Assembly: GCA_052148715.1 (NCBI GenBank)
Contig: JBKQHQ010000184.1
Location: 1-64,000, forward strand
Source: JBKQHQ01 sp052148715
GTDB taxonomy: Bacteria; Pseudomonadota; Alphaproteobacteria; Rhizobiales; Xanthobacteraceae
Reading direction: 5' to 3'
DNA length: 64,000 nucleotides
In this document: one piece after another, positions 43,693 through 53,048 of the stretch
How positions within the stretch are numbered: the stretch's first letter is position 1
Layout of the letters: each line of letters begins with the position of its first letter
Notes under the pieces: model-generated
Database searches by the model: none
Seen by the model: the letters and a program-made list of their open reading frames with translations, nothing else
Told to the model about the DNA's origin: nothing
Program-made: the position numbers and the translations under genes

Positions 43693-44176
43693 TTTCAAAA
43701 GGCCTTCTGGATGATGATTGGCGACGCGGATTCGCTTTCCGCTTCCTCCAAGGGAAAGTGAATCTCTGTTTCCGCCCGACCGAGGCGCGGCCCTTTCGTT
43801 TAGTTCGGGATGCATCGAAGAATATTTTTCTATTTGCGCCAGGAAATATCGATATATATAGAAATTCCTTCTCGTCAACTGCTTTGAGCGCCCTTCATGA
43901 TTTATCAGCCAAATTTTCCCGAGCCGGCCGGGAATCGGAAGGGCGACGGCAGCGAATCGCGTCGTCATGCCCGCGCTTGTCGCGGGCATCCACGTCTATT
44001 CATACCCAAAGCAAGACGTGGATGGCCGGAACGAGTCCGGCCATGACGACTGCGGGGAAAATGAGTCGGAGGATGACGTTCCAAACGAGCGCGCAACGCG
44101 GCGCAACCGACGGCATGACCGGCAATGCCGAGAAATCAGCAACCGAGCCGGGCAGTCCCGGCGAATGGAGGTCCAA
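43693..44176. promoter_or_regulatory. Divergent cysD / sbp promoter region
   Basis: This 484-bp region separates the leftward cysD from the rightward sulfate-import operon. It contains an AT-rich pocket at about 43815-43880 with imperfect TTTCTA (43827) and TAGAAA (43859) half-sites, a plausible shared control region. The part nearer sbp is a palindromic repeat (43963-44048). No regulator gene is adjacent. Confidence 0.5.
43963..44048. repeat. Palindromic intergenic repeat
   Basis: Two arms of about 35 bp are near reverse complements: CGTCATGCCCGCG... on the left and ...CGGCCATGACG on the right, meeting around 44000 at CACGTCT / AAGACGTG. Each arm also folds into a small hairpin (CCCGCGCTTGTCGCGGG on the left). 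Repeats of this kind are frequent between genes in Bradyrhizobium relatives. Confidence 0.75.
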
Positions 44177-45166
44177 ATGAAGCGATTCGTCCTTGGCGGC
44201 GCCTTGGCCGTCGCGCTTGCGGGAGCCGCGCAGGCCACCGACATCACGCTGCTCAACGTCTCCTACGATCCGACGCGCGAGCTCTACGACCACCTCGGCA
44301 AGGCTTTCGCCGACAGATACAAGGGCGAGACCGGCAAGACCGTCGAGGTGAAAACGTCGAACGGAGGCTCGGGGGCGCAGGCCCGCGCGGTGATCGACGG
44401 CCTGGAAGCCGATGTCGTCACCTTGGGGCTTGCTTATGACGTCGATGCGATCGCCGATCGCGGGCTGATCGCCGCCGATTGGCAGAAGCGGCTGCCGGAA
44501 AATGCTTCGCCCTACACGTCGACCATCGTATTTCTGGTGCGCAAGGGAAATCCGAAGGGGATCAAGGACTGGGACGATCTGATCAAGCCCGGCACCAAGG
44601 TGATCACGCCCAATCCGAAGACGTCGGGCGGCGCGCGCTGGAACTACCTCGCCGCCTGGGGCTACGCGCTGAAGCAGTACGGCAGCGCGGACAAGGCCCG
44701 CGAGTTCGTCAAGGCGATCTACGCCAATGTCCCGGTACTTGATGCCGGCGCGCGTGGGGCGACCGTGACCTTCGTCGAGCGCGGGCTCGGCGATGTGCTG
44801 CTCGCTTGGGAGAACGAGGCCTTCCTGGCGACCAACCAGCTCGGCAAGGATAAATTCGAGATCGTCGTGCCGAGCATATCGATCCTGGCCGAGCCGCCGG
44901 TCGCGGTGGTCGACAAGGTTGTCGACAAGAAGGGCACCCGTGCCGCCGCCGAAGCCTTCCTGAAATTCATCTACTCGAAGGAAGGCCAGACGATCGCCGC
45001 CAAGGATTTTTACCGGCCGCGTGACCCGGAGGTCGCGAAGCAATATGCGGGCGCCTTCCCGGATGTGAAACTGTTCACGATCGACGAGGTGTTCGGCGGC
45101 TGGCGCAAGGCGCAGGCGGCCCACTTCGCGGACGGCGGCGTCTTCGACTCGATCTATTCGCAGTGA
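44177..45166 (+). CDS. Sulfate/thiosulfate ABC binding protein (Sbp/CysP)
   Basis: ATG 44177 has GGAGG upstream; 329 aa. The Sec signal is [20 protein letters not shown]. The mature protein shows the sulfate-binding family patterns [58 protein letters not shown] and [20 protein letters not shown], which form the oxyanion pocket. It heads the importer operon with cysT, cysW and cysA. Sbp and CysP cannot be told apart from the sequence alone. Confidence 0.93.
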   Translation: MKRFVLGGALAVALAGAAQATDITLLNVSYDPTRELYDHLGKAFADRYKGETGKTVEVKTSNGGSGAQARAVIDGLEADVVTLGLAYDVDAIADRGLIAADWQKRLPENASPYTSTIVFLVRKGNPKGIKDWDDLIKPGTKVITPNPKTSGGARWNYLAAWGYALKQYGSADKAREFVKAIYANVPVLDAGARGATVTFVERGLGDVLLAWENEAFLATNQLGKDKFEIVVPSISILAEPPVAVVDKVVDKKGTRAAAEAFLKFIYSKEGQTIAAKDFYRPRDPEVAKQYAGAFPDVKLFTIDEVFGGWRKAQAAHFADGGVFDSIYSQ

Positions 45167-45178
45167 CGTGAGAGCGCC

Positions 45179-46027
45179 GTGAGCGGGGTAGCGACAATCC
45201 GGCGGCCAAGGAGCGTCATTCCCGGCTTCGGCGTGACGCTGGGAACCTCGGTCCTTTGGCTGTCGCTGATCGTGCTGATCCCGCTTGCGGGGCTGTTCAT
45301 CAAGACTGCCGAGCTCCCGTTCGACCGGTTCGTTGCCATCATCACCAGCCGCCGCGTGTTGCACGCGTTCGAGCTTTCCTTTGGTCTCTCGCTCGCGGCG
45401 GCGGTGGTCAATCTGGTGTTCGGATCGATCGTCGTTTGGGCGCTGGTGCGTTACGAGTTTCCGGGCCGCCGGGTGTTCGACTCCATCGTCGACATTCCGT
45501 TCGCGCTGCCGACGGCGGTCGCCGGCATCTCGCTGACCACCCTGTATGCCCAATCCGGCTGGATCGGACGGTTTTTGGCGCCGCTCGGCATCGAGGTGTC
45601 GTTCACGCCGCTCGGCATTTTCGTCGCGCTCGTTTTCATCGGCCTGCCCTTCGTGGTGCGAACGGTGCAGCCGGTTCTTGAGGACCTCGAGCGGGAGCAG
45701 GAGGAGGCAGCCGCCTCGCTGGGAGCAAGCCGCTTCACGACGGTGCGCCGCGTCGTGCTTCCCGGCATCATCCCGGCGTTGCTGACCGGATTTGCGCTCG
45801 CCTTCGCCCGGGCCGTCGGCGAATACGGCTCGGTCATTTTCATCGCCGGCAACTTGCCCAACGTCTCCGAGATCGCGCCGCTCCTGATCGTCATCCGGCT
45901 GCAGGAATTCCGTTATGCCGCCGCGACCGCGATCGCGGCGGTGATGCTCGTCGCCTCCTTCCTGCTCCTCCTCGCCATCAACGCGCTGCAGCGCTGGTCG
46001 GAATCTCGCAGCGGGAAGCGGCTTTGA
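45179..46027 (+). CDS. cysT: Sulfate ABC permease (CysT/CysU)
   Basis: The 282-aa permease starts at GTG 45179. It has six hydrophobic segments; family sequence includes [38 protein letters not shown] and the EAA loop [20 protein letters not shown]. It overlaps cysW by four bases (TTGA). Together with CysW it forms the sulfate channel. Confidence 0.93.
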   Translation: MSGVATIRRPRSVIPGFGVTLGTSVLWLSLIVLIPLAGLFIKTAELPFDRFVAIITSRRVLHAFELSFGLSLAAAVVNLVFGSIVVWALVRYEFPGRRVFDSIVDIPFALPTAVAGISLTTLYAQSGWIGRFLAPLGIEVSFTPLGIFVALVFIGLPFVVRTVQPVLEDLEREQEEAAASLGASRFTTVRRVVLPGIIPALLTGFALAFARAVGEYGSVIFIAGNLPNVSEIAPLLIVIRLQEFRYAAATAIAAVMLVASFLLLLAINALQRWSESRSGKRL

Positions 46028-46941
46028 GCAACATATCGATCGCCGACATGCAGGGCCTTGCGGGCCGCAGCGGTGCCGGCGCGGCCCGCGCGCTCGCAAG
46101 GGCGGCTCCCTCGGGTGCGATCGACGCGCGCTCCGACCCGTCTTGGGTGCGATGGAGCGTCATCGCCGTTGCGGTCGGTTTCCTCGGGATCTTCATCGTC
46201 CTGCCGCTGATCGACGTCTTCGTTCAAGCCTTCAGCAAAGGGGCCAAGGCCTATCTTGATGCGCTGACTGACGCCGATACGCTCGCCGCGATCTTGCTGA
46301 CGCTCGTGACCGCGCTGATCTGCGTCGCCGCCAATCTGATCTTCGGCCTGGTGATGGCGTGGGCCATCACCAAGTTCGAGTTCGCTGGCAAGAGCTTGCT
46401 GATCACCCTGATCGACCTGCCTTTCTCCGTCTCGCCGGTGATCTCCGGCCTCGTCTTCGTCCTCCTCTTCGGCCTCCAAGGTTGGTTTGGCCCCTGGCTG
46501 CACGCGCATGACATCAAGATCATTTTCGCGCTGCCCGGGATCGTGCTGGCGACGACCTTCGTCACCTTTCCCTTCATCGCCCGCGAGCTGATCCCGCTGA
46601 TGCAGGAGCAGGGCACCGAGGCCGAGGAGGCGGCGCTGTCGCTCGGCGCATCTGGGCTCAAGACCTTCGCCCGCGTGACCTTGCCCAATGTGAAATGGGC
46701 GCTGCTGTACGGCGTTCTCATCTGCAACGCGCGGGCGATGGGCGAGTTTGGCGCCGTGTCGGTCGTGTCCGGCCACGTGCGCGGGCAAACCAACACGATG
46801 CCGTTGCATATCGAGGCCCTCTACGACGGCTATCAATTCATGGCGGCGTTTGCGGTGGCTTCGCTGCTTGCGTTCTTGGCGCTGGTTACCCTGATCGCCA
46901 AAGCCGTGCTCGAAGGGCGTCGCCAGAAGGTGGGATCATGA
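46024..46941 (+). CDS. cysW: Sulfate ABC permease (CysW)
   Basis: The 305-aa permease begins at TTG 46024, overlapping the cysT stop. About 45 residues precede the first membrane segment. Family sequence includes [20 protein letters not shown], the EAA loop [20 protein letters not shown] and [20 protein letters not shown]. It overlaps cysA by ATGA. Confidence 0.93.
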   Translation: MSNISIADMQGLAGRSGAGAARALARAAPSGAIDARSDPSWVRWSVIAVAVGFLGIFIVLPLIDVFVQAFSKGAKAYLDALTDADTLAAILLTLVTALICVAANLIFGLVMAWAITKFEFAGKSLLITLIDLPFSVSPVISGLVFVLLFGLQGWFGPWLHAHDIKIIFALPGIVLATTFVTFPFIARELIPLMQEQGTEAEEAALSLGASGLKTFARVTLPNVKWALLYGVLICNARAMGEFGAVSVVSGHVRGQTNTMPLHIEALYDGYQFMAAFAVASLLAFLALVTLIAKAVLEGRRQKVGS

Positions 46942-48059
46942 ACATATCCGCAATCGACGTGACCAAGCGTTTCGGCGTCTTCACCGTGCTCGATCGGGTC
47001 AATCTCGATGTGCGCTCCGGCGAGCTTCTGGCGCTGCTCGGCCCCTCCGGCTCCGGCAAGACGACGCTGTTGCGGGTCATCGCCGGGCTCGAATGGCCGG
47101 ACCGGGGCGAGGTGCAGTTCGACGGCGAGAACGCGCTTGCGCGGCATGTCGGCCAGCGCCATGTCGGCTTCGTGTTCCAGCATTACGCCCTCTTTCGTCA
47201 TATGACCGTGTTCGAGAATGTCGCCTTCGGCCTGCGCGCCAAGCCGCGCAAGCAGCGCCTGAGCGAGCCGGAAATAAAGGCGCGCGTGGGCAATCTGCTC
47301 GACCTCGTTCAGCTCGGCTTTCTGGCGCAGCAATATCCGAGCCAGCTCTCCGGCGGCCAGCGTCAGCGCGTTGCGCTCGCGCGCGCGCTTGCGATCGATC
47401 CGCGCGTGCTGCTGCTCGACGAGCCGTTCGGGGCGCTCGATGCCAAGGTCCGCAAGGAGCTGCGGCGCTGGCTGCGCAATCTGCACAGCGAGATCCACGT
47501 GACCTCCGTCTTCGTCACCCACGATCAGGAGGAGGCGCTGGAGGTGGCCGACCGTGTCGTGGTCATGGACAAGGGGCGCATCGTGCAGACCGGCACGCCC
47601 CAGCAAGTGTATGAGCAGCCGCAGACCGCCTTCGTGCATCAGTTCATCGGCGAATCGATCGCCCTGCCGGTGGCCATCGACGCGGGCGATGTGCGCTTCG
47701 ACGGGAGATCGATCGGGCTCGACCCGCAAGGCGCTCCTGACGGCGCGGCCCAGCTGTTCGTGCGTCCCTATCAGGTGACGATCATGCCGGAATCAACCGA
47801 GGCGCCGCTGCGCGGGACCATCAAGCGGGTGCATGGCCTCGGGCCGGGGAGGCGGGTTGAGATTGTCATCGGCACTGATGCCCGCGCCACGACGGTCGAG
47901 GTCGATGCGCCGCGCAGCCTGCAGCTCGATATCGGCCAGCGCGTCGGTCTGCGGCCGGAGCGTTACCGGATTTTTCCCGTTGAGGGCTCGCCAATCGCCG
48001 GCTCTCCGGAGGAGTTGGTCCGCAGGGCGGCGAAGCAGCGCGCGTTGGAGCCCGTCTGA
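46938..48059 (+). CDS. cysA: Sulfate/thiosulfate import ATPase (CysA)
   Basis: ATG 46938 overlaps the cysW stop; 373 aa. Walker A is [16 protein letters not shown], the Q-loop is [20 protein letters not shown] (a CysA/MalK-type), the signature is [15 protein letters not shown], Walker B is [20 protein letters not shown]. The C-terminal 130 residues are the TOBE regulatory domain ([28 protein letters not shown]). It powers the Sbp-CysTW importer. Confidence 0.94.
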   Translation: MNISAIDVTKRFGVFTVLDRVNLDVRSGELLALLGPSGSGKTTLLRVIAGLEWPDRGEVQFDGENALARHVGQRHVGFVFQHYALFRHMTVFENVAFGLRAKPRKQRLSEPEIKARVGNLLDLVQLGFLAQQYPSQLSGGQRQRVALARALAIDPRVLLLDEPFGALDAKVRKELRRWLRNLHSEIHVTSVFVTHDQEEALEVADRVVVMDKGRIVQTGTPQQVYEQPQTAFVHQFIGESIALPVAIDAGDVRFDGRSIGLDPQGAPDGAAQLFVRPYQVTIMPESTEAPLRGTIKRVHGLGPGRRVEIVIGTDARATTVEVDAPRSLQLDIGQRVGLRPERYRIFPVEGSPIAGSPEELVRRAAKQRALEPV

Positions 48060-48313
48060 TCGGAGCGACTCAGCGCGCGCCTTGGGTTCGAGGGTTGGGT
48101 CGCCATCTCGAGCGGCAAGCTGGTATAGTCTGCGCCTGAGAGGGCAGGTTGCCGTTACCCGCGTCTTCCTCGTCGTCATCATCCGCGCAGGCGAATGATC
48201 TCGCACACATCGATGCCTGAAGCTCTCGCACCGTCTGGGCGTGCGAGCCTCGCCGGTGCGAAGCAGGACGATGGAGAGGTGGGGATTGCCGACCAAAACG
48301 TGACGAAAGCGCG

Positions 48314-48886
48314 ATGACGATCGTCGAACGCATAAAGGCCATCTTGCTGCGGCCGGAAGCCGAATGGCGGACGATCGCCGAGGAACCCGGCGACCCGTCC
48401 GACCTGTTCACGTTCTATGTGGCGATCCTGGCGCTTATCCCGGCGTTGGCCTGGCTAATCGGCGGGTCGGTGGTCGGAATCACGACCGCCGACGGTACTA
48501 TCCGCACGCCGCTCATTCCCGGATTGTTCAGCGCCATTTTTGCCTATGTGGCGAGCTTTGTGGCCGTCGGTCTGATGGCGCTCGCTATCGACGGGCTTGC
48601 CCGAGCTTTCGGCGGCCGCCGCGATTTTGCCAACGCGGTCAAGCTCGCGGCCTATTCTTACACGCCGCTATGGCTTGCCGGCATCTTCGACGTACTGCCC
48701 GGCCTGCGCTTTCTGTCCATTCTCGGCCTCTATGGCCTTTACCTGCTGTGGACCGGGCTGCCGCCGCTGATGCAGGTCACGCGCAAACGCGGCTGGTGCG
48801 TGCTGGTGCTCGCCGTGTGCGCGGTTGCGCTCACCCTCCTGATCGGCGAGCTTCAGGGCGCGATCTTCTCGCGCAGGATAGGTTGA
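48314..48886 (+). CDS. Yip1-family inner-membrane protein
   Basis: The 190-aa protein begins MTIVERIKAILLRPEAEWRT, the typical N-terminus of bacterial Yip1-domain proteins, and then has five hydrophobic segments (AILALIPALAWLIGGSVV, IFAYVASFVAVGLMALAIDG, AAYSYTPLWLAGIFDVLPGL and two more). The family is named for yeast Golgi proteins; in bacteria its role is unknown. It follows the sulfate operon by 254 bp and is probably independent of it. Confidence 0.8.
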   Translation: MTIVERIKAILLRPEAEWRTIAEEPGDPSDLFTFYVAILALIPALAWLIGGSVVGITTADGTIRTPLIPGLFSAIFAYVASFVAVGLMALAIDGLARAFGGRRDFANAVKLAAYSYTPLWLAGIFDVLPGLRFLSILGLYGLYLLWTGLPPLMQVTRKRGWCVLVLAVCAVALTLLIGELQGAIFSRRIG

Positions 48887-48912
48887 GACCGCATTGGAGT
48901 GGGAGACATAAA

Positions 48913-50160
48913 ATGCGGCCGCGGCTCACTGAAGAACAGGCACGTCTTGCTGCCAAGCTTGTTGGTGACGCGAAGACAGCGGCGGGCCTTACCGATGGCC
49001 AGATTGCGGACAAAGCGGGCTGCGTTGAAGAGACTATACGCGAAGTCCTGAATGGGCGGTGCCGAACTCTTGAAACCGTTAATCAAGTCTGCAGCGCCCT
49101 CAAAATCGATCTTGATTCCGCGCTCAACGCGGAGGGGCTCGTGCGTTTCCCTCCACCGCGGATCGCGAACGAGGCGCAGGCGCAAGCCGTACGCGGCGCG
49201 CTCGAGGCGTTTCTCGCACGGGACGAAGATCGGTTCCGTCGACTGTTTCTGGCCGAAGAACAGCTCGAGCCGTGTCCCGCCGAGCGCCCTTGGATGGAGA
49301 CTCTCGCCGCAGCTGGCTATGTGAAGGCGACCCTCGCGGGCGCGCTGCGGCCCTGCGTGTTCGTCTACTTCCTCGACGAGCTTCTCATTGCGACGGACCT
49401 GTTCTCTCGTAACTACGAGGACCAGGTCTGTCCCCTCACGCTCGAGCAGGTGTTCCTTGTGCGGTCGATGGACGTACGCCAGGGCGATTACGTCCTGGAG
49501 CTATGTCTCGGTTCCGGCGTGAACGCGCTCGCCGCCCAGCGCCGCGGGGCCGCGAGGGTCGTCGGTGTCGACATCGGCGAGCGGGCGCTCGCGTTCGCGG
49601 CGACGAATGCGGCCGTCAACGTGGCAGGGCAGCGCGGTGGCGCGGCGCTTGAAATATTCCGCGGGAATCTGTTCGAGCCCCTCGCGGCGGAGGATCGCTT
49701 CGACCTCATCCTGGTGAACCCTCCGTTCGAGCCGGTTCCGCCAGGCACGCGGTACTTCCTGCATTCCCACGGCGGCAAGGACGGCCTCGACGTCGTCCGC
49801 GCATTTCTCCCCGGCGTCCCGCAACGGCTCCGTCCCGGCGGACGGTTCGAGATGTACACTTGGACACCGAGCGATCCGAGGTCGGAGTGGGTGACGGATC
49901 TCGTGCTCGCTGCGTTCCCGGGCTTCCGCGTCGAGGTGCGGCGCGTGACGGAGGTCTCGTTCGATGTCTGTTTCGCCAAGTTCCGTGATCGCCCGGGCTA
50001 CGCCGAGTGGCGGGACTGGTTCATCTCGCAGGGTGTGACGCAGATGTGGGGCGTCCATGTCCGCGCGTTCCGCGACGGGCCGGCGGGACTCGTGCGGATC
50101 GACGCGTCAGACGACGTCCAGGCGTGCGGCGTGACCCTCGCGCGCTGGCGGGGCACGTAG
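48913..50160 (+). CDS. HTH – SAM-dependent methyltransferase fusion
   Basis: ATG 48913 has GGGAG upstream and gives 415 aa. Residues 5-75 resemble an XRE-type helix-turn-helix (LTDGQIADKAGCVEETIREV, LETVNQVCSALKIDLDSAL). The rest is a class I methyltransferase: motif I VLELCLGSGVNALAAQRRG near 196 and the catalytic motif LILVNPPFEPVPPG near 262. NPPF is found in enzymes that methylate amide or ring nitrogens, such as PrmC/HemK and some RNA base methylases, so the target could be a nucleobase or protein Gln. It sits 26 bp after the Yip1 gene. Whether the HTH binds DNA is unknown. Confidence 0.78.
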   Translation: MRPRLTEEQARLAAKLVGDAKTAAGLTDGQIADKAGCVEETIREVLNGRCRTLETVNQVCSALKIDLDSALNAEGLVRFPPPRIANEAQAQAVRGALEAFLARDEDRFRRLFLAEEQLEPCPAERPWMETLAAAGYVKATLAGALRPCVFVYFLDELLIATDLFSRNYEDQVCPLTLEQVFLVRSMDVRQGDYVLELCLGSGVNALAAQRRGAARVVGVDIGERALAFAATNAAVNVAGQRGGAALEIFRGNLFEPLAAEDRFDLILVNPPFEPVPPGTRYFLHSHGGKDGLDVVRAFLPGVPQRLRPGGRFEMYTWTPSDPRSEWVTDLVLAAFPGFRVEVRRVTEVSFDVCFAKFRDRPGYAEWRDWFISQGVTQMWGVHVRAFRDGPAGLVRIDASDDVQACGVTLARWRGT

Positions 50161-50519
50161 CGACGCACCGGTGCTTGCGGTAGCTCAACGCGCGGCCGAA
50201 ACTGGTCGGCGACTGGAACGGGGTATCAAACGCCCGAGCGGACCGTCTCTTAAGCTTTTGGTGCTCGTTCGCGGGAAAGGCCTAGACGCCATCGCGTAAG
50301 CATGGCCGCGAGGGGGTTCAGCTGCTCCAGCAAGCGGATGAGATTCGGGTGTCCTCAATTGCGATGGCGCGGTCGTATTGGCGCTCCTCGTCGGTGAGCT
50401 GCATGCCACGATCTTCGCGCGTCGGATGGGGTGAGCCCTTCGCGAACTCCGTCATTTCGCGTCCGGCGCGCTCTTGGATACGGCAGGACAAGCGCCTAGC
50501 CCATGTGGTAACCTTGAGC
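50161..50519. other. Non-coding patch with a gene relic
   Basis: No intact gene is supported in these 359 bp. They contain a short mepA-like relic (50317-50373) and lead into the antitoxin gene at 50520. The patch fits a site of past insertion and deletion. Confidence 0.5.
50317..50373 (-). pseudogene. Short relic of a mepA-type endopeptidase gene
   Basis: One minus-strand frame reads RHRN, stop, GHPNLIRLLEQL. The intact MepA at 51115-52041 has RNRYWGHPNLIRFLKQL at the matching place; the Trp codon is a stop here. About 43 bp are also similar at the DNA level (around 51725-51770). Nothing else of mepA is recognisable nearby. Confidence 0.55.
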
Positions 50520-50741
50520 ATGAACACGCGCACGAAATCGATCACGGTCGAGGCGGAGCGGTTGCCGGCCGCCGATCGGATCAAGCTCATCGAGCATCTG
50601 CTGGCGACACTCGACAAGCCTGACCCAGAAATCGACCGGGTATGGGGCGCCGAGAGCGAGCGCCGTCTTGACGCTTATTTGCGAAGCGAGACGACGGCCC
50701 GGGAAGCAAAGGACGTGCTCGACAAGCACTTGAAACCGTGA
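50520..50741 (+). CDS. Antitoxin, addiction-module component family (TIGR02574-like)
   Basis: The 73-aa protein (from ATG 50520) has ITVEAERLPAADRIKLIEHL and LDAYLRSETTAREAKDVLDK, the helical pattern of small antitoxins that pair with RelE/ParE toxins. It overlaps by four bases (GTGA) a toxin gene that is broken (50738-51036), so it is now an antitoxin without a working partner. An in-frame start further upstream is not needed. Confidence 0.78.
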   Translation: MNTRTKSITVEAERLPAADRIKLIEHLLATLDKPDPEIDRVWGAESERRLDAYLRSETTAREAKDVLDKHLKP

Positions 50742-51036
50742 GGGTCCGGTTCATCTAGGAGGCCGAGGCCGAACTCGATCACGCCGTCGCCCATTACAAC
50801 GCCTTATTTGGCGGCCTCGGCACCGAGTTCGCCGCGAACGTTCGGGATGGCCTGTCTCACATCGAAAAATTTCCGGACGCTGGCAATTGCTCGGCCAGCG
50901 CGTCCGCAGATATCGTTTGAGCCGCTTTCCTTATGGTATCGTCTACGCCTGTCTCGAATCGGAAATTCTTGTTGTGGCAGTGATGCATCTACATAGGCGG
51001 CCAGAGTATCGGGGCGAGCGCGTGGCGCGGCTCTGA
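50738..51036 (+). pseudogene. Broken ParE/RelE-type toxin gene
   Basis: From GTG 50738 the frame reads VRVRFI, stop (TAG at 50756), then EAEAELDHAVAHYNALFGG and LGTEFAANVRDGLSHIEKFP. Near 50885 it shifts by one base into a frame reading LLGQRVRRYRLSRFPYGIVY and LVVAVMHLHRRPEYRGER before a stop at 51034. Together the parts cover a whole ParE-family toxin (RNA- or gyrase-acting). A nonsense codon and a frameshift both inactivate it, while the antitoxin just upstream is intact. Confidence 0.85.
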
Positions 51037-51114
51037 TAAGGGTCAGACGACGGACCACAGATGGAGCAGCGGCTTTTTTTCTCTGTGCACCGTCGTCCTT
51101 CTTCTGTTGCCCGG

Positions 51115-52041
51115 CTACGGCTCCTCCACCACCTGGCGGCACGCCTTGGGGAGCTTGGCAAGCGTCATCGACCGTCCCGGCTTCTGCGGCTCCGTCGAGG
51201 GCTTCGGATGCAGGACCGCGTCGGTGAACCACCAATTGAGCTCCTTGCCGCACCCTTCCTCGGGCGGCGCGGGCGGTTGTTTCTCGCAATCGTGACTGTC
51301 CGCGGGGCAATAGAGGCGGACGTGGAAATGATAGTCGTGGCCCCAATAGGGGCGCACCTTCGATAACCAGGCGCGATCGGTTCCGGCGTTGCGGCACAGC
51401 GCCTTCTTGATCGCGGCGTTGACGAAGACGCGCTCGACCTCGGGCGTCTCGGCGGCGGCCTTGATGAGCGCCGCGTGCGCCGGCGTCCAGATCGCCGGAT
51501 CGACGTCTTTGCGGTCGGCCGCCACGACGTCGGTTGCCGACATCTCTTCGCGTTCCGCGCGGGTCAGCTCGTGGTCCGGCATCGGGCGCAGCCAGATATC
51601 GGCGTCGAGCCCGACCTGATGGCTCGCATGGCCGGTGTACATCGGTCCGCCGCGCGGTTGCGACATGTCGCCGACGAGGAGCCCGGGCCAGCCGGCCTTC
51701 GCGCCCTTTTCGCTCAGCTGTTTCAGGAAGCGGATCAGGTTCGGGTGTCCCCAATAACGGTTGCGCGACAGCCGCATCACCTGCCAGGTGGGACCGGTGA
51801 GCGGCAACCCTTCGCCGCCCGCGAGGCAGCCGTGCGCATAGAATCCGATCGAGCGCGGGGCAGAGTGCGTCGGCAGCGGCTTGCGGGCGAAAAGCTCCTT
51901 GGCCGGGATCGCCGATTCCTTGACATTGGGGAGCGGCGGCAGGGGTTTTGGTTCGAGCGTGCCCTTGTCCTGCGCAAGCGCCGTGCTTGCGAGGCCGAGC
52001 GCAACCGCGAACATCGGTCGAATCAATCGATGATCCATCAT
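51115..52041 (-). CDS. mepA: Penicillin-insensitive murein endopeptidase (MepA)
   Basis: ATG 52041 gives 308 aa with a Sec signal (LIRPMFAVALGLASTALA). MepA is a periplasmic zinc endopeptidase (family M74) that cuts peptide cross-links in peptidoglycan. Zinc and active-site motifs are YTGHASHQVGLDADIW and YWGHDYHFHVRLYC. The C-terminal part has the paired Cys found in the family (EEGCGKELNWWFTD, ACRQVV). It stands alone on the minus strand. Confidence 0.92.
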   Translation of the reverse strand: MMDHRLIRPMFAVALGLASTALAQDKGTLEPKPLPPLPNVKESAIPAKELFARKPLPTHSAPRSIGFYAHGCLAGGEGLPLTGPTWQVMRLSRNRYWGHPNLIRFLKQLSEKGAKAGWPGLLVGDMSQPRGGPMYTGHASHQVGLDADIWLRPMPDHELTRAEREEMSATDVVAADRKDVDPAIWTPAHAALIKAAAETPEVERVFVNAAIKKALCRNAGTDRAWLSKVRPYWGHDYHFHVRLYCPADSHDCEKQPPAPPEEGCGKELNWWFTDAVLHPKPSTEPQKPGRSMTLAKLPKACRQVVEEP

Positions 52042-52166
52042 GACCCCCTTCTTACCGCAGCGGACCGCCGTGCGGAAAGCGCCATCCACGGGCCCGGCAA
52101 TGGGGGCTTAAGTTCGGCTATTTTTGTTCCCCGATCAAAGGCCGGCGGACGCAGTCGCAGCAATCG

Positions 52167-52242
52167 TAGAGCGGATTGGCTAAGCGTAATCCGCCATCCA
52201 CGGCACAACGGCGGATTACGCCTTCGGCTAATCCGCCCTACG
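52167..52242. repeat. Intergenic palindromic repeat, copy 1
   Basis: The segment begins TAGAGCGGATTGGC, contains GCGTAATCCGCCATCCA and GGCGGATTACGCCTTCGGCT, and ends AATCCGCCCTACG. A second copy is at 53049-53131. The inner arms are reverse complements (GCGTAATCCGCC / GGCGGATTACGC). It lies upstream of mepA and downstream of the vapC-type gene. Confidence 0.85.
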
Positions 52243-52326
52243 TGTCTGTTCGCATCATCAAGGTGTCCGATCAGGGGAGCTTTAGTCGAGCAGCCGACCA
52301 AATTCGCGCCGGCGAAATGAAGCGCG

Positions 52327-52713
52327 CTACAGCGCAAACAGCTGAATCCGGAGCGCCCGCGCTGCGGCGAGCATCCGCTCGTCATAACTTGCCAACTCGA
52401 CCGTCAGACCGCGGTCGAGCAGGAACTCGATCGATGCGATGTGAAGCGCGTCGAGGGTGCGCAGCGGAACTGGAAACGGCTCCAAGGCGCGTGCGAGAAC
52501 CGGCGGAGCCAGCTCGATCAACGCCACATGACCGATCAGGGCCCTCGCCTCCTCGCCATGCGATCGGCCCAGCCCGCGAGCGTGAATCCGATTCCAAAGC
52601 TCGTATTCGAGCAGACGGCTTGCGATCAGCGGCTCTTGCCACAATGTATCGGGCGGCGAACGATCCTCCGCCAGGAGATGGGCGAGCGCAACCGAGGTGT
52701 CCAGATAGATCAC
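52327..52713 (-). CDS. PIN-domain toxin (VapC-like)
   Basis: The 128-aa protein has the PIN nuclease pattern: MIYLDTSVALAHLL (first Asp), Glu in LLEYELWNRIHAR, and RTLDALHIASIEF (second acidic Asp), with a final Asp in ELASYDERML. VapC toxins cut RNA, often initiator tRNA or rRNA. It overlaps the antitoxin by ATGA on the same strand, the usual toxin-second arrangement. Confidence 0.9.
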   Translation of the reverse strand: MIYLDTSVALAHLLAEDRSPPDTLWQEPLIASRLLEYELWNRIHARGLGRSHGEEARALIGHVALIELAPPVLARALEPFPVPLRTLDALHIASIEFLLDRGLTVELASYDERMLAAARALRIQLFAL

Positions 52714-53000
52714 CGGTCATCTCGGTCGCGCTGCAACTCCTCCATCAGGGCGCGGAAAGCCATGACGGGCTTGCGCGGCGGCGGGGCGGCACCGACCAGC
52801 GCGGGCGGCGTAACCCATCCCCGGCGCATGGCCTCGGCCAGCATCGCGTCACCCAGCAGCTCGCTTCGCCCCGCGCGCGGCGGTGAGAGCTCGGCCACGA
52901 CGCGATCCCGGTCGGTCACCAAGACCGTTTCGCCGTTCGCGACAAGGCGAACATATTCGCTCAACTTGTTCTTGAGCGTTTTCAAGCCGACAGCACGCAT
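52710..53000 (-). CDS. Phd/YefM-type antitoxin
   Basis: ATG 53000 gives 96 aa. The N-terminal DNA-binding half has VGLKTLKNKLSEYVRLVANG and ETVLVTDRDRVVAELSPP, the Phd/YefM fold; the C-terminal half (RGWVTPP, FRALMEELQRDRD) would wrap the PIN toxin. Antitoxins of this type repress their own operon, and an inverted repeat lies at 53004-53032 directly upstream of the start. Confidence 0.9.
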   Translation of the reverse strand: MRAVGLKTLKNKLSEYVRLVANGETVLVTDRDRVVAELSPPRAGRSELLGDAMLAEAMRRGWVTPPALVGAAPPPRKPVMAFRALMEELQRDRDDR

Positions 53001-53003
53001 ACG

Positions 53004-53032
53004 ACAAAGGTAGCTACCGGGCGCTACCTTGT
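53004..53032. promoter_or_regulatory. Candidate toxin-antitoxin operator (ACAAAGGTAGC … GCTACCTTGT)
   Basis: ACAAAGGTAGC on one side and GCTACCTTGT on the other form an inverted repeat (one-base bulge) with an additional GGTAGCTACC palindrome inside. It sits three bases upstream of the antitoxin start on the minus strand, where Phd/YefM autorepression sites are found. Symmetry-based inference. Confidence 0.6.
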
Positions 53033-53048
53033 CAAGGATGCCGCACGT

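Noticed and set aside
43815..43989. Longer CysD starting upstream of 43692
   Set aside because: The added residues run into the AT-rich promoter pocket and repeat and are not CysD-like.
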